From the NCBI GenBank assembly GCA_903875575.1, contig CAIQWJ010000078.1, forward strand, positions 54,329 to 118,328: 64,000 bases of DNA, in the 5' to 3' direction. The position numbers and the translations under genes are program-made. The notes under the pieces were generated by a model. It was not told where the DNA came from and did not search any database. It saw only the letters and a program-made list of their open reading frames with translations. This document shows, in pieces, positions 25,911-34,306 of this stretch. Position 1 is the stretch's first letter. Every line of letters begins with the position of its first letter. This DNA comes from an uncultured Acidobacteriia bacterium. Its GTDB lineage: Bacteria; Acidobacteriota; Terriglobia; Bryobacterales; Bryobacteraceae.

Positions 25911-28376
25911 ATGGCAAAATCTCTGGTAATCGTCGAGTCGCCGGCGAAGGCGAAGACGATCAACAAGTACCTTGGCAAAGACTTCATCGTCAAAGCCTCG
26001 CTCGGTCACGTCAAAGATCTTCCCAAGAAGGATCTGTCCGTCGACGTGGACAACGGCTTTAAGCCGAAGTATGAAGTTATCGAAGGCAAGAAAAAGCTCA
26101 TCCAGGAGCTTCGCGACGCAGCGAAAAAAGTAGACACCGTGTACCTCGCGGCCGATCCGGATCGCGAAGGCGAAGCCATCTGCTGGCATCTCGAAGAAGA
26201 ACTCAAAGGCAAGAAGGCCGATTCGGGCCCGAAGTTCCTTCGCGTGATGTTCAATGAAATCACGAAGAACTCCGTTCAGAAGGCGTTTGAGAAGCCGGCA
26301 CTCGTCAATCTGAATCTGGTGAACGCCCAGCAGGCGCGCCGCGTGCTGGATCGCCTCGTGGGTTACAAGATCTCCCCGTTGCTCTGGGATAAAGTCCGCC
26401 GCGGTCTTTCCGCCGGACGTGTCCAGACCGTGGCCGTGCGCGTGATTGTGGAACGCGAGCGCGAAATCCGCGCCTTCGTCAAACAGGAATACTGGACGCT
26501 CGACGCCAATTTGGCGGCAAAGAAGAAGCCCTTTTTCGATGCGCGCCTCAGCCGCATCGGCGAAGAGACGCCGGTCATCGGCGATCAGGCCACGTCTGAC
26601 GGGCTGGTGGCCGATATCGACGGACAGAAGTTCATCGTCAAGTCCGTGGGCACGAAGGAAAAGCGCCGCAATCCGGTGGCGCCCTTCATCACCTCGACTC
26701 TTCAGCAGGATTCTTCCCGCAAGCTGCGTTTCAGCGTGAAGCGCACCATGATGCTGGCCCAGCAACTCTATGAAGGCGTCGAAGTCGGTGCCGAGGGTTC
26801 CGTCGGTCTCATCACTTATATGCGTACCGATTCGACGCGCGTGTCAGACGACGCAATCGCCGAAGCGCGGGAATACGTCGGCGGCAAGTTCGGCAAAGAG
26901 TATCTGCCGGATACGCCGAACATTTATAAGACCAAGAAGGCCGCCCAGGACGCGCACGAAGCCGTGCGTCCCACTTCCGCGATGCGTTCGCCCGAAGACA
27001 TGGCACCGTTCCTCGCGGAAGATCAGCTCAAACTCTACAGGCTGATCTGGATGCGCTTCCTGGCATCCCAGATGACGCCCGCCGTCTTCGATCAGACTAC
27101 GATTGATGTCAACGTGGAAGGCAAGTCGGCGCAGGAATACACTTTCCGCGCGACTGGGTCCGTAATGAAGTTCGACGGCTTCCTCAAGGTCTACGAAGAA
27201 GGCAAGGACCAGAAGGACGAGGAAGACGAAGAGCTGAAGCACAAGCTCCCGGCCGTAACCGCGGGTGAGGAACTCAAGCTCCAGGCGCTCAAGCCCGAAC
27301 AGCATTTCACTGAACCGCCGCCCCGTTACAACGAAGCGACGCTCGTAAAGAAACTGGAAGCCGACGGCGTTGGCCGCCCGTCCACTTACGCGTCGATCCT
27401 GTCGACCATTCAGGAACGCCAGTACGCCACCAAGGAAGGCGGCAAGTTCAAGCCCACCGAACTTGGCATGGTCGTGACGGATCTGCTTCTCGAAAGTTTC
27501 GCCGACATCTTCGACGTGCGCTACACCGCGCGCATGGAAGACCAGCTCGACGAAATCGAAGAAGGCAGTCTCGATTGGCGCGAGGCCATGGCGGAGTTCT
27601 ATGAAAGGTTCACGAAGGACCTGGAGACCGCCGAAACGCAGATGACCAACATCAAGCGGATGGAAAAACCCACCGACTTGTTGTGCGACAAATGCGGCAA
27701 GCCCCTGGTCATCAAGTGGGGCAAGCATGGCAGCTTCCTCGCCTGCACCGGTTACCCGGAGTGTACTTACACCCGCGAACTGACGGTCGATCTGCCGGAT
27801 CTCGAAGGCGCGGATCTTTCCGATCAGGGCGACGAAGAGTACTGCGAAAACTGCGGTCGCCCCATGGTGCTCAAAAAGGGGCGCTTCGGGACCTTCTTCG
27901 CCTGTTCCGGCTATCCCGATTGCAAGACGACCAAGCAGATCGGCGGTTCGCAGAAGAAGCCCGACGTACAGTTGGACGAAAAGTGCCCGAGTTGCGGCAG
28001 CAACATGGTGCAGAAGTACGGCCGCTTCGGAGAATTCACGGCCTGCAGCAGCTATCCGACCTGCAAGTACGTCAAGCAGAAGACGATCGGCGTGAAGTGC
28101 CCGGAATGTACCGATGGCGAGGTTGTGGAGCGCCGCTCCAAACGCGGCAAGACTTTCTTCGGCTGCAACCGATATCCCGATTGCGCCTTCGTTGCCTGGG
28201 CCCGGCCCGTGAACGAAACCTGTCCGGAATGCAGCAGCCCGTACATGGTGGAGAAGTACCTCAAGGCAGGTGCTTTCCTGCAATGCCCCAATGCCGAGTG
28301 CAAGTACAAGCGCGAGTTTGTGCCCACTCCCCTGGTGGAAAAGCCGGAAGCGCCGGAAGCCGTCGCGGTCGGCTAG
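25911..28376 (+). CDS. topA: DNA topoisomerase I
   Basis: An 821-residue type IA topoisomerase. The Toprim domain opens with LVIVESPAKAKTINKYLG and carries DPDREGEAICWHL. The catalytic Tyr is in GLITYMRTDSTRVS. The C-terminal part has five four-cysteine zinc ribbons, starting CDKCGKP, CENCGRP, CPSCGSN, CPECTDG and CPECSSP; the last ends CPNAEC. It relaxes negative supercoils. E. coli TopA (865 residues) has three such ribbons. ATG 25911 follows dprA by 86 bp. Shortly after the stop lies a 34-bp perfect palindrome that may terminate it. Confidence 0.96.
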   Translation: MAKSLVIVESPAKAKTINKYLGKDFIVKASLGHVKDLPKKDLSVDVDNGFKPKYEVIEGKKKLIQELRDAAKKVDTVYLAADPDREGEAICWHLEEELKGKKADSGPKFLRVMFNEITKNSVQKAFEKPALVNLNLVNAQQARRVLDRLVGYKISPLLWDKVRRGLSAGRVQTVAVRVIVEREREIRAFVKQEYWTLDANLAAKKKPFFDARLSRIGEETPVIGDQATSDGLVADIDGQKFIVKSVGTKEKRRNPVAPFITSTLQQDSSRKLRFSVKRTMMLAQQLYEGVEVGAEGSVGLITYMRTDSTRVSDDAIAEAREYVGGKFGKEYLPDTPNIYKTKKAAQDAHEAVRPTSAMRSPEDMAPFLAEDQLKLYRLIWMRFLASQMTPAVFDQTTIDVNVEGKSAQEYTFRATGSVMKFDGFLKVYEEGKDQKDEEDEELKHKLPAVTAGEELKLQALKPEQHFTEPPPRYNEATLVKKLEADGVGRPSTYASILSTIQERQYATKEGGKFKPTELGMVVTDLLLESFADIFDVRYTARMEDQLDEIEEGSLDWREAMAEFYERFTKDLETAETQMTNIKRMEKPTDLLCDKCGKPLVIKWGKHGSFLACTGYPECTYTRELTVDLPDLEGADLSDQGDEEYCENCGRPMVLKKGRFGTFFACSGYPDCKTTKQIGGSQKKPDVQLDEKCPSCGSNMVQKYGRFGEFTACSSYPTCKYVKQKTIGVKCPECTDGEVVERRSKRGKTFFGCNRYPDCAFVAWARPVNETCPECSSPYMVEKYLKAGAFLQCPNAECKYKREFVPTPLVEKPEAPEAVAVG

Positions 28377-28385
28377 CTTCTATAC

Positions 28386-28490
28386 TCAATTGTGCTCCGC
28401 CTGTCGCGACAGGCGGAGCACAACCAATACCATCGCGATCAATACCAGCGGCATCAAAACAGTGCCTTCCGTATCGGTGCCATCAAACGA
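28386..28490 (-). pseudogene. Remnant copy of the CPBP protease 3' end
   Basis: On the minus strand this stretch can be read as GTVLMPLVLIAMVLVVLRL...HN followed by a stop. The neighbouring CPBP gene ends GSVLMPLVLIAVVLIVRRL, so about 30 codons are shared at roughly three-quarters nucleotide identity by eye. No upstream coding part of this copy remains; it lies 32 bp downstream of the intact gene. It is best read as what is left of a tandem paralog or of a duplicated gene end. Confidence 0.6.
28390..28423. terminator. 34-bp perfect palindrome between topA and the CPBP gene
   Basis: Bases 28390-28406 are the exact reverse complement of 28407-28423 (ttgtgctccgcctgtcg and its mirror). It begins 13 bp after the topA stop and lies at the convergent end of the CPBP protease gene, where a bidirectional terminator would be expected. 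There is no U-tract, and the unusual perfection with no loop also suits a cruciform or a mobile repeat. Confidence 0.55.
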
Positions 28491-28522
28491 CTTACTTCGG
28501 GGCCATCGCCGCCGGGTAAGGA

Positions 28523-29398
28523 CTACATCCCGGGGGAAGCATCGGGGCGAGGCAAGCGCCGCACGATCAGCACTACAGCGATCAGCACCAGCGGCATCAG
28601 AACGCTGCCCTCCGGGCCGGCAGTGCCGCCCGTGAGCCAGACGTTTCCGGCGATCTTCGGATGGAATAACGCTCCAGGCAGAATAGTGCCACTGTCCGGC
28701 ACACCGAAAAGATAGCTCTGCGCGTAGTCCCAACTGGCATGGATGCCCAGCGCGAACCACAGCGAACCGAGCCGGAGGAAGGACCACGCCAGCACAACCC
28801 CAAACAAACCGGCGAACAGGATGCCGAGCGGATTCTCGGCCGCGTGTTTCAGATGGCTGGCCGCGAAGATCCCGCTGAGAATGATGGTCGCAGGCCAGAA
28901 TGAAGTGCCTTGCGAGAGCGTCACCAGCGCGTAGCCACGCCAGAGAGTCTCTTCTGAAAGTGCCACAGCCAGAAACAACGCAGCATAGAGCAGGCCGTAA
29001 TGCAGCGATTCCGCGCCGCGAAAAGCCATTGCGCCAAAGCGAAACTCCGTAGTGAGGCGGATCACAGCCAGCAGCGCGGCCAGCAACCCCGTTCCCACTC
29101 CCAGTCCCAGCAGAAAATGCCGGGCCTTGCCGCGGCCGCCGAGACCGAAGGCGAGGAACCCCGCAGGCTCGAATAGAGCGAAAACTCCCGTCGCCAACAG
29201 CGCCGCTGCGGCAACGGAAAGATTGCCTTCCAGTGCCTGAGCGCCGATGCTCTTCAGATGAATCGGGCGCGTAGCCATGCCCGCGAGCGTCAGCAATCCC
29301 GTCACCGCCGCCGCAAACAAAAGGAATTTCCCCCACGCTGTCATGCGCGAACCTACGGAGGATGCGATATCAAATCGCTTGTCTGGTGCTTCCGGCAT
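28523..29398 (-). CDS. CPBP-family intramembrane metalloprotease
   Basis: A 291-residue membrane protein with about eight hydrophobic segments. The CPBP/Abi motifs are present: motif 1 ALSEETLWRGYAL (EExxxR), motif 2 GIFAASHLKH and motif 3 GIHASWDYAQ. These glutamate/histidine sets form a metalloprotease site inside the membrane, as in Rce1-type enzymes. Bacterial members are linked to bacteriocin immunity or protein maturation; the role here is unknown. ATG 29398. A fragment of a second copy of its 3' end follows downstream. Confidence 0.87.
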   Translation of the reverse strand: MPEAPDKRFDIASSVGSRMTAWGKFLLFAAAVTGLLTLAGMATRPIHLKSIGAQALEGNLSVAAAALLATGVFALFEPAGFLAFGLGGRGKARHFLLGLGVGTGLLAALLAVIRLTTEFRFGAMAFRGAESLHYGLLYAALFLAVALSEETLWRGYALVTLSQGTSFWPATIILSGIFAASHLKHAAENPLGILFAGLFGVVLAWSFLRLGSLWFALGIHASWDYAQSYLFGVPDSGTILPGALFHPKIAGNVWLTGGTAGPEGSVLMPLVLIAVVLIVRRLPRPDASPGM

Positions 29399-29424
29399 AA
29401 TTGCTTCAGGATACCCGAAGCAAA

Positions 29425-30786
29425 TTACCTGAGCGGTTTGCGTTCCTTACGTCGGACGCGGCCGCGAATTTTGAGTTCGATGGGCGTGCCTTCAAACCCG
29501 AAGCGTTTCCGCAACTGGTTCACCAGGAAACGCTCATGCGAGAAGTGCAGCGGCCCCGCCTTGTCGGTGAACACGACAAACGACGGCGGTCTGACACCGG
29601 CCTGCGTGATGTAGAGAATCTTGCGCTCGTCAAAGTGCAATCTCTCCACAAAGCGGTTGAGTTCACCTGTAGTCACGCGCAACGTCGCGGAGGCGAACAC
29701 CTTCTTGATCAGCCCGAACAGTTTGAATACACCCGTCCCGAGCTTCGCCGACAGGAACACAACAGGCGCGTATTCGAGGAATTTCAGATGAAAGCGGATG
29801 CTCTCTTCGAACTCGAACTGTTTGTCGTCGCTGATCAGATCCCACTTGTTGACGCAGAGAATCACGGGCCGGCCGCCTTCGTGCGCATAGCCAGCGATGG
29901 TCGCATCCAGGCCCAGTACACCTTCGGTGGCGTCCATCACCAGTATCACCACGTTGGCCATCCGGATATGCCGGCGCGCCATCACGACGCTCAGCTTCTC
30001 CGCCATCAACTTGGTCTTGCCCTTGCGACGGATGCCAGCGGTATCGATAAACACGTAGTCGGTACCGGAATGCGAGACCGTCTCATCAACTGCATCGCGC
30101 GTCGTACCCGCAATCGGAGATACGATGGCGCGTTCCTCGCCTACCAGGGCGTTCAGCAACGTGGATTTACCGGCGTTCGGGCGACCGATAATGGCAACCT
30201 TGATAGGACCCGCCGCGATCTTCTCCTCAGCCTCAATGCTCGGTCGCTCACCGGCATCTTCCGCCAGTTCTTCCGGCGTGCCTTCCGGGAAGCCTTCTGT
30301 GAGATGGAGCATGAACGTGTCCATGCCCAGCCCGTGCTCGGCCGAAACCGGATACATATCCGGGATGCCGAGTTCGTAGAAATCGTGCACCAGCACTTCT
30401 CTGGCGCCGGTATCCACTTTGTTCACCGCAAGCGTCACCGGCTTGCCAGTCTTGCGGAGCAGTTGCGCCAGTTCGCGATCCGCGGAGGTCAGTTCGGAGC
30501 GGCCGTCCACCACGAAAATCACGCGTGACGCGCTCTCCAGGGCGACCTTCGCCTGCTTCAGAATCTGGCTCGGAATGTAATCGGCATCGTCGACGACAAT
30601 TCCACCCGTATCGATTAACTCGAACCGGCGGCCTTCGAAATTCGCCATACCGGAAATCCGGTCACGCGTAATCCCGGGCTCGTCGCCCACAATGGACCTG
30701 CGTCCATGAGTGATTCGGTTAAAGAGGGTGGACTTGCCAACGTTTGGCCGACCCACGATCACGACAGTGGGCGTCTCTTGTGGCAT
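29425..30786 (-). CDS. der: Ribosome-assembly GTPase Der (EngA)
   Basis: A 453-residue protein with the tandem G domains unique to Der. The first has GRPNVGKSTLFNR, DTGG and NKVD; the second has GRPNAGKSTLLNA, DTAG and NKWD. A C-terminal KH-like domain follows (RFGFEGTPIELKIRGR). The basic tail RRKERKPLR is usual. It is needed for 50S maturation. ATG 30786 (MPQETPTVVIVG); the gene stands 26 bp upstream of the CPBP gene on the same strand. Confidence 0.96.
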   Translation of the reverse strand: MPQETPTVVIVGRPNVGKSTLFNRITHGRRSIVGDEPGITRDRISGMANFEGRRFELIDTGGIVVDDADYIPSQILKQAKVALESASRVIFVVDGRSELTSADRELAQLLRKTGKPVTLAVNKVDTGAREVLVHDFYELGIPDMYPVSAEHGLGMDTFMLHLTEGFPEGTPEELAEDAGERPSIEAEEKIAAGPIKVAIIGRPNAGKSTLLNALVGEERAIVSPIAGTTRDAVDETVSHSGTDYVFIDTAGIRRKGKTKLMAEKLSVVMARRHIRMANVVILVMDATEGVLGLDATIAGYAHEGGRPVILCVNKWDLISDDKQFEFEESIRFHLKFLEYAPVVFLSAKLGTGVFKLFGLIKKVFASATLRVTTGELNRFVERLHFDERKILYITQAGVRPPSFVVFTDKAGPLHFSHERFLVNQLRKRFGFEGTPIELKIRGRVRRKERKPLR

Positions 30787-30877
30787 GAGTCTCTATCATA
30801 TCAGGAAGCTGCCCCCTGCCAGACGGTTAGCCGCTGCTCCTGCAATGAGATACTGCCTGTTTAGGCCATCTGACCCC

Positions 30878-31246
30878 ATGTTCCGGCTCTCCCTACTCGC
30901 CATCGCCTGCCTCCTGACGCTCGGCTGCCAGTCCGGCAATCAGGTTTCCGATCTGAAAGTCCTGATCGGTGCCACCGCCATCATCCACGCCGGCGAAAAC
31001 CCCGTGCAGGACGCAGTCATCGTCATTTCCGGGGCCAATATCCGGGCTGCCGGCCCCCGCAAAGATGTGCCGATCCCGCAGGATTCCGAACGTACCGACC
31101 TCACGGGCAAGTGGGTGGTTCCTGTCGCCGGTGGCCGCATCGCGGCAGGCGAACCGGCCGACCTGTTCATCCTCAACGCTGGACCGAATGGCGCGCCCGC
31201 GGTGGGCGGCGTCACACGCAAGATGATCCACGGCCAGTGGAATTAG
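30878..31246 (+). CDS. Mini amidohydrolase-like lipoprotein lacking the catalytic barrel
   Basis: A 122-residue predicted lipoprotein (signal ending LLTLGC, an imperfect lipobox). The next 50 residues, LIGATAIIHAGENPVQDAVI to LTGKWVVP, match the N-terminal strand set of metal-dependent amidohydrolases just before their GLIDxHxH metal site. The sequence then jumps to GGRIAAGEPADLFIL and GVTRKMIHGQW, the C-terminal strands of the same fold. The roughly 300-residue TIM barrel with all metal ligands is absent while the frame stays open. It is either an in-frame deletion relic or a repurposed composite beta domain. ATG 30878; an upstream ATG at 30845 is possible. Confidence 0.65.
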   Translation: MFRLSLLAIACLLTLGCQSGNQVSDLKVLIGATAIIHAGENPVQDAVIVISGANIRAAGPRKDVPIPQDSERTDLTGKWVVPVAGGRIAAGEPADLFILNAGPNGAPAVGGVTRKMIHGQWN

Positions 31247-31370
31247 TCCGTCGCGGTCAAGCGCCGCATGGGTCGTCGCATCGCACCCCAATTGCGCTTC
31301 TGGCACACACGCCGCATCCCGTAAGACCGTCCACGTGAAGGGCCATTAGTCCGTGACGGTCAACCGCCGC
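31242..31370. repeat. Imperfect 26-bp direct repeats
   Basis: The copies are 31242-31267 (attagtccgtcgcggtcaag...) and 31345-31370 (attagtccgtgacggtcaac...), 23 of 26 bases identical. The right copy holds the stop of the minus-strand membrane-protein gene. The left copy provides the TAG of the mini-amidohydrolase gene. The 77 bases between have no gene that I can support. This looks like a local duplication of a gene end. Confidence 0.65.
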
Positions 31371-32017
31371 GTCGGCAACCACAACAACCAGTAGAGGAAC
31401 AGCGCCAGGCTCGCGGCTTGTATCAGGTACACGGGCCACGGCCCGAACGCATCCAGTACCGAGGCACTTGCCGGACGCGTACAGAGATACATGTAGTTGG
31501 TGTGGAAGATAGCGTTAAACGCTCCCAAACCGCACGCCCAGACCAGCAGCCCTCCGAAGGCCCTCCACACTGCCCCGGAGCGCAACGGGGCCATCCGCCC
31601 AAACACCACAACACCGATTCCCACCACAATTCCACCGTGGCAAAGGAAGAAATAGAGGGCGGGATAACTCGGCCACGGGGTCCACAGGTCCGGCGTGATG
31701 AGCGCCATCCCCGCCCCTGCCATTCCGGCAAAGTAATCGAACTCCACTACCCACGGCGTAAGCGTCAGACAGGTGGCCACCGTCATCCACACCGTGAGGT
31801 CGCAGAGCTGTAGCGGCATGTTCTTTGGGAAGTGGAAGCCCTCATGGGAATAGCGAAAAGCCCACCAGATCAGTTCGTTCACGGCCAGCGCAATCCCCAG
31901 GACTCGGCGCACCAGCGTCGGTGGCAATCTGTTGGTCCGGCAGGCCCACGAAAGAGCCCATCCGATCAGGGCAATGGCGGCCAACAGCGACAGGTGGACG
32001 GTTCCGAACAGAGGCAT
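31346..32017 (-). CDS. TIGR02206-type (YwaF-like) integral membrane protein
   Basis: A 223-residue protein with about seven hydrophobic helices. The family pattern is visible: FPKNMPLQLCDL (helix with conserved His/Gln region), AGMALITPDL, FFLCHGGIVVGIG, FHTNYMYLCTRP and FGPWPVYLIQ. The function of this family is unknown. ATG 32017. It is convergent with the mini-amidohydrolase gene and divergent from the DUF4097 lipoprotein gene (84 bp between starts). Its last codons are part of the direct repeat at 31345. Confidence 0.82.
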   Translation of the reverse strand: MPLFGTVHLSLLAAIALIGWALSWACRTNRLPPTLVRRVLGIALAVNELIWWAFRYSHEGFHFPKNMPLQLCDLTVWMTVATCLTLTPWVVEFDYFAGMAGAGMALITPDLWTPWPSYPALYFFLCHGGIVVGIGVVVFGRMAPLRSGAVWRAFGGLLVWACGLGAFNAIFHTNYMYLCTRPASASVLDAFGPWPVYLIQAASLALFLYWLLWLPTRRLTVTD

Positions 32018-32101
32018 GCGATTCAGTCGATTGTACCCTTTTCACTATTTCTGCGAACTCTCCCGCCCTCTTGACCGTATGATCCTGAAGGAGATTGAAC
32101 C

Positions 32102-33043
32102 ATGCGTCTGATTCTGCCCGCCATACTACTTCCGGTCACGGTGCTTCTGTCCGGCTGCAACCCGGCGGACTTTGGCTCTTCCGAGCGTTACAAGGCCGAT
32201 ATTCACTACACCCTGAAGCCCACCGAGCGTCTGAACATCGAGACCTTCAACGGCGAAGTGGAGGTCGCGGGTTGGGACGAAGCCTCCATCGAAGTGACCG
32301 GCGAGAAATATGCCAATACCCAGGGCGGGCTCGATTCGATCAAGATCGACGTTCACGAATCTGCCTCGATATCTGAAATCCACGTCACCCGGCCTCACAG
32401 TATTCATCTGAACCAGGGAACACGCCTGCTCATTCGGGCGCCGCGGAAGACGGTAATTGACCGCGCCGTATCGAGCAACGGAGCAATACGAATCCACGAT
32501 ATGACCTCCGAAGCCCGGGTTGAGACCTCCAACGGGGCCGTCCACATTGAGAACGTGACCGGCAACGTGAATGCCCACACATCGAATGGCGCGATCGAAC
32601 TGGACTCCGTCACCGGCAAACTGACGCTGAAGACCTCCAACGGCCGTGTTCGCGCCGAGGAAATCACCGGACAATGCGAGGCCGAGACTTCCAACGGACC
32701 GGTCGCGCTGCGATTTAAAGACGCGCCGGAAGGTCCCGTGCGGGTTCACACCTCGAACGGTTCGGTTGACCTGACACTGAACAAATCGCCGAAGAACAGC
32801 GTCACCGCAGAGACCAGCAACGGCTCGATCACGGTCGAACTGCCCGGCAATCTGGCGGCCCGCCTGAATGCTCATACATCGGGATCAAACATCTCCTCCG
32901 ATTTCGACGTGGCGAGCAGCGGCGATTCCGAAAAAGAGAAACACCGCCTCGAAGGCAACATCGGCGGCGGCGGACCGAGCATCGACCTTTCGACGAACAA
33001 TGGCGGCATTCACCTGCGCAAGACGACGGCCTCCGCGAATTAA
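32102..33043 (+). CDS. DUF4097-type beta-solenoid lipoprotein
   Basis: A 313-residue predicted lipoprotein with lipobox LLSGC. After about 110 residues of beta structure comes a ladder of SNG turns. SSNG/TSNG recurs with period 18 for four repeats (GAIRIHDMTSEARVE and like units), then with period 21 for three. This matches the right-handed beta-solenoid of DUF4097/DUF4098 adhesin-like proteins. The C terminus is Gly/Ser rich. Function unknown; probably surface or periplasmic. A strong ribosome site AAGGAG lies eight bases before ATG 32102. Its stop abuts the stop of the convergent gene with no gap. Confidence 0.8.
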   Translation: MRLILPAILLPVTVLLSGCNPADFGSSERYKADIHYTLKPTERLNIETFNGEVEVAGWDEASIEVTGEKYANTQGGLDSIKIDVHESASISEIHVTRPHSIHLNQGTRLLIRAPRKTVIDRAVSSNGAIRIHDMTSEARVETSNGAVHIENVTGNVNAHTSNGAIELDSVTGKLTLKTSNGRVRAEEITGQCEAETSNGPVALRFKDAPEGPVRVHTSNGSVDLTLNKSPKNSVTAETSNGSITVELPGNLAARLNAHTSGSNISSDFDVASSGDSEKEKHRLEGNIGGGGPSIDLSTNNGGIHLRKTTASAN

Positions 33044-34183
33044 CTATGCCGGCACGTGCAGGCGCGGCGCCCGGTCTGCCACCGGCGGCAGCGCCGGAAA
33101 ATCGGTAAACGGCTCGCTCTGGTACCAGAAGGCGGCGGAGTAGTAGTTATCCGCGCGGTCATTGGCGTGGCCGTGTTCGATGGTGTGTTTCAGGTAGCGG
33201 GTGAAGGTCACGGGGTTATCGCCATGCCAGCGGTAGCAGCAGTACCGTCCGCCGGCGCGCTCGGGGTTCACGATGAGCGGGGCACCATAGAAGCGGTGCG
33301 AGAACGGGATGGAGCCGTCGCGTCCGCCGAAATCCCATGAGCCCAGGAAGTAATCCTCCAGACCTGTGCCGTTGATGGCGGGCTTGCTCTCGTCGTCGAC
33401 GAAGATCATGTCATCGCCTTCGCCCATCCAGGCGTCGGTATTCTGCAGGACGCCCAGGGTAACGCCCATCAGATGCCCGCGTCCGCGGGCTTCCATGAAG
33501 ACGTAGTTGTCCTTGCCATCGGGATTCAGCTTTGACCCGGTGTTCGCAACGTTGGGGGCGTTCTGCCGGTACTGCGAGTGGAAGTACATGGCGTCGGCGG
33601 GCAGCGAGGGCACCAGTTGGTAGTCGATGTTCGAGTAGAACGCGCCTACGTCCTGCTTGCCCTCGTTAGTCACGGTGAGCCGGGCCGAGCGACGGAAGGG
33701 CATCGCGAAGTAACAGTTGAGCGATTTGCCCGGCGAGCAGGCGATATAGGCCGATTCGAAGATCTGATACTGCCCGAGATTCAGGCCGAAGAAATCGCCC
33801 ACCGGCACTTCGATGCTGGGCTTCGTCGCGCCATCCCAGTAGGCGCGCAGGACGAGTTCCTTCAGGTGCATCGCGCCTTGTGCCGAGATGGTGAACCAGA
33901 TGTGGGTGATCACGCCGGGGCCTGCGGAGTTGAAGAGTTCCTGCGTATCGCCGGCCTTGATCTGGAAGCGGTCGGCATTGCCGCCGGTTCGGTCATAGCT
34001 CGATTGCTTGAGCGACTTGTGCTTCTGGGCCAGGGCGTAGTTCGGCAGGATATCGGCGGAGGCCGCCGCTGCCGGTGCTTGCGCTTTGCTTGCGGCGGGC
34101 ACGGCGGCGGTCACACCTGCCCATGCTCCAAGCCGCTGCAAGAATCGCCGCCTTGGGGCTGCGGTTGTTGTCGAAGAATCCAT
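33044..34183 (-). CDS. DUF2961/GH172-family glycoside hydrolase, Tat-exported
   Basis: A 379-residue protein with a twin-arginine signal (APRRRFLQRLGAWAGVT, cleavage near SKAQA). The mature part shows the DUF2961 jelly-roll features: GVITHIWFTIS, LVLRAYWDGATKPSIEVPVGDFFG, then FHSQYRQ and GTGLEDYFLGSWDFG. The family includes enzymes acting on difructose anhydride and D-arabinofuranosides, so a secreted glycan-active role is likely; the exact substrate is not visible. ATG 34183 has GAGG eight bases upstream; a longer frame to 34231 is unlikely. TatC is encoded at 20531. Confidence 0.85.
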   Translation of the reverse strand: MDSSTTTAAPRRRFLQRLGAWAGVTAAVPAASKAQAPAAAASADILPNYALAQKHKSLKQSSYDRTGGNADRFQIKAGDTQELFNSAGPGVITHIWFTISAQGAMHLKELVLRAYWDGATKPSIEVPVGDFFGLNLGQYQIFESAYIACSPGKSLNCYFAMPFRRSARLTVTNEGKQDVGAFYSNIDYQLVPSLPADAMYFHSQYRQNAPNVANTGSKLNPDGKDNYVFMEARGRGHLMGVTLGVLQNTDAWMGEGDDMIFVDDESKPAINGTGLEDYFLGSWDFGGRDGSIPFSHRFYGAPLIVNPERAGGRYCCYRWHGDNPVTFTRYLKHTIEHGHANDRADNYYSAAFWYQSEPFTDFPALPPVADRAPRLHVPA

Positions 34184-34281
34184 ATTGTGCACCTCTTTTC
34201 CTCCAGACAGTCTACTCCAATTGCCCTGCAAAATGTACCAAACCGCACGCTATCGCGGGATGAAACCTGCCCAATGCGGCA

Positions 34282-34287
34282 TATAAT
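34282..34287 (+). promoter_or_regulatory. Perfect -10 element (TATAAT) upstream of the two-repeat secreted protein
   Basis: TATAAT ends 19 bases before the ATG at 34307 and is followed by AGGAGGG (34293-34299). No good -35 hexamer is seen 16-18 bases upstream. The -10 for the divergent GH172 gene is not evident. Confidence 0.4.
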
Positions 34288-34306
34288 GCGGCAGGAGGGT
34301 CCATCC

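Noticed and set aside
26844..28283. 479-codon open frame opposite topA
   Set aside because: It is antisense to a clear topoisomerase; it has no family motif and is expected from high GC in codon position three.
28491..29336. Long frame opposite in phase to the CPBP protease
   Set aside because: Only its last 30 codons have meaning, as a duplicated gene end; the rest is the shadow of the CPBP gene.
33578..34306. Long N-terminal extension of the two-repeat secreted protein
   Set aside because: The extension is antisense to GH172; a signal peptide and AGGAGGG mark the start at 34307.
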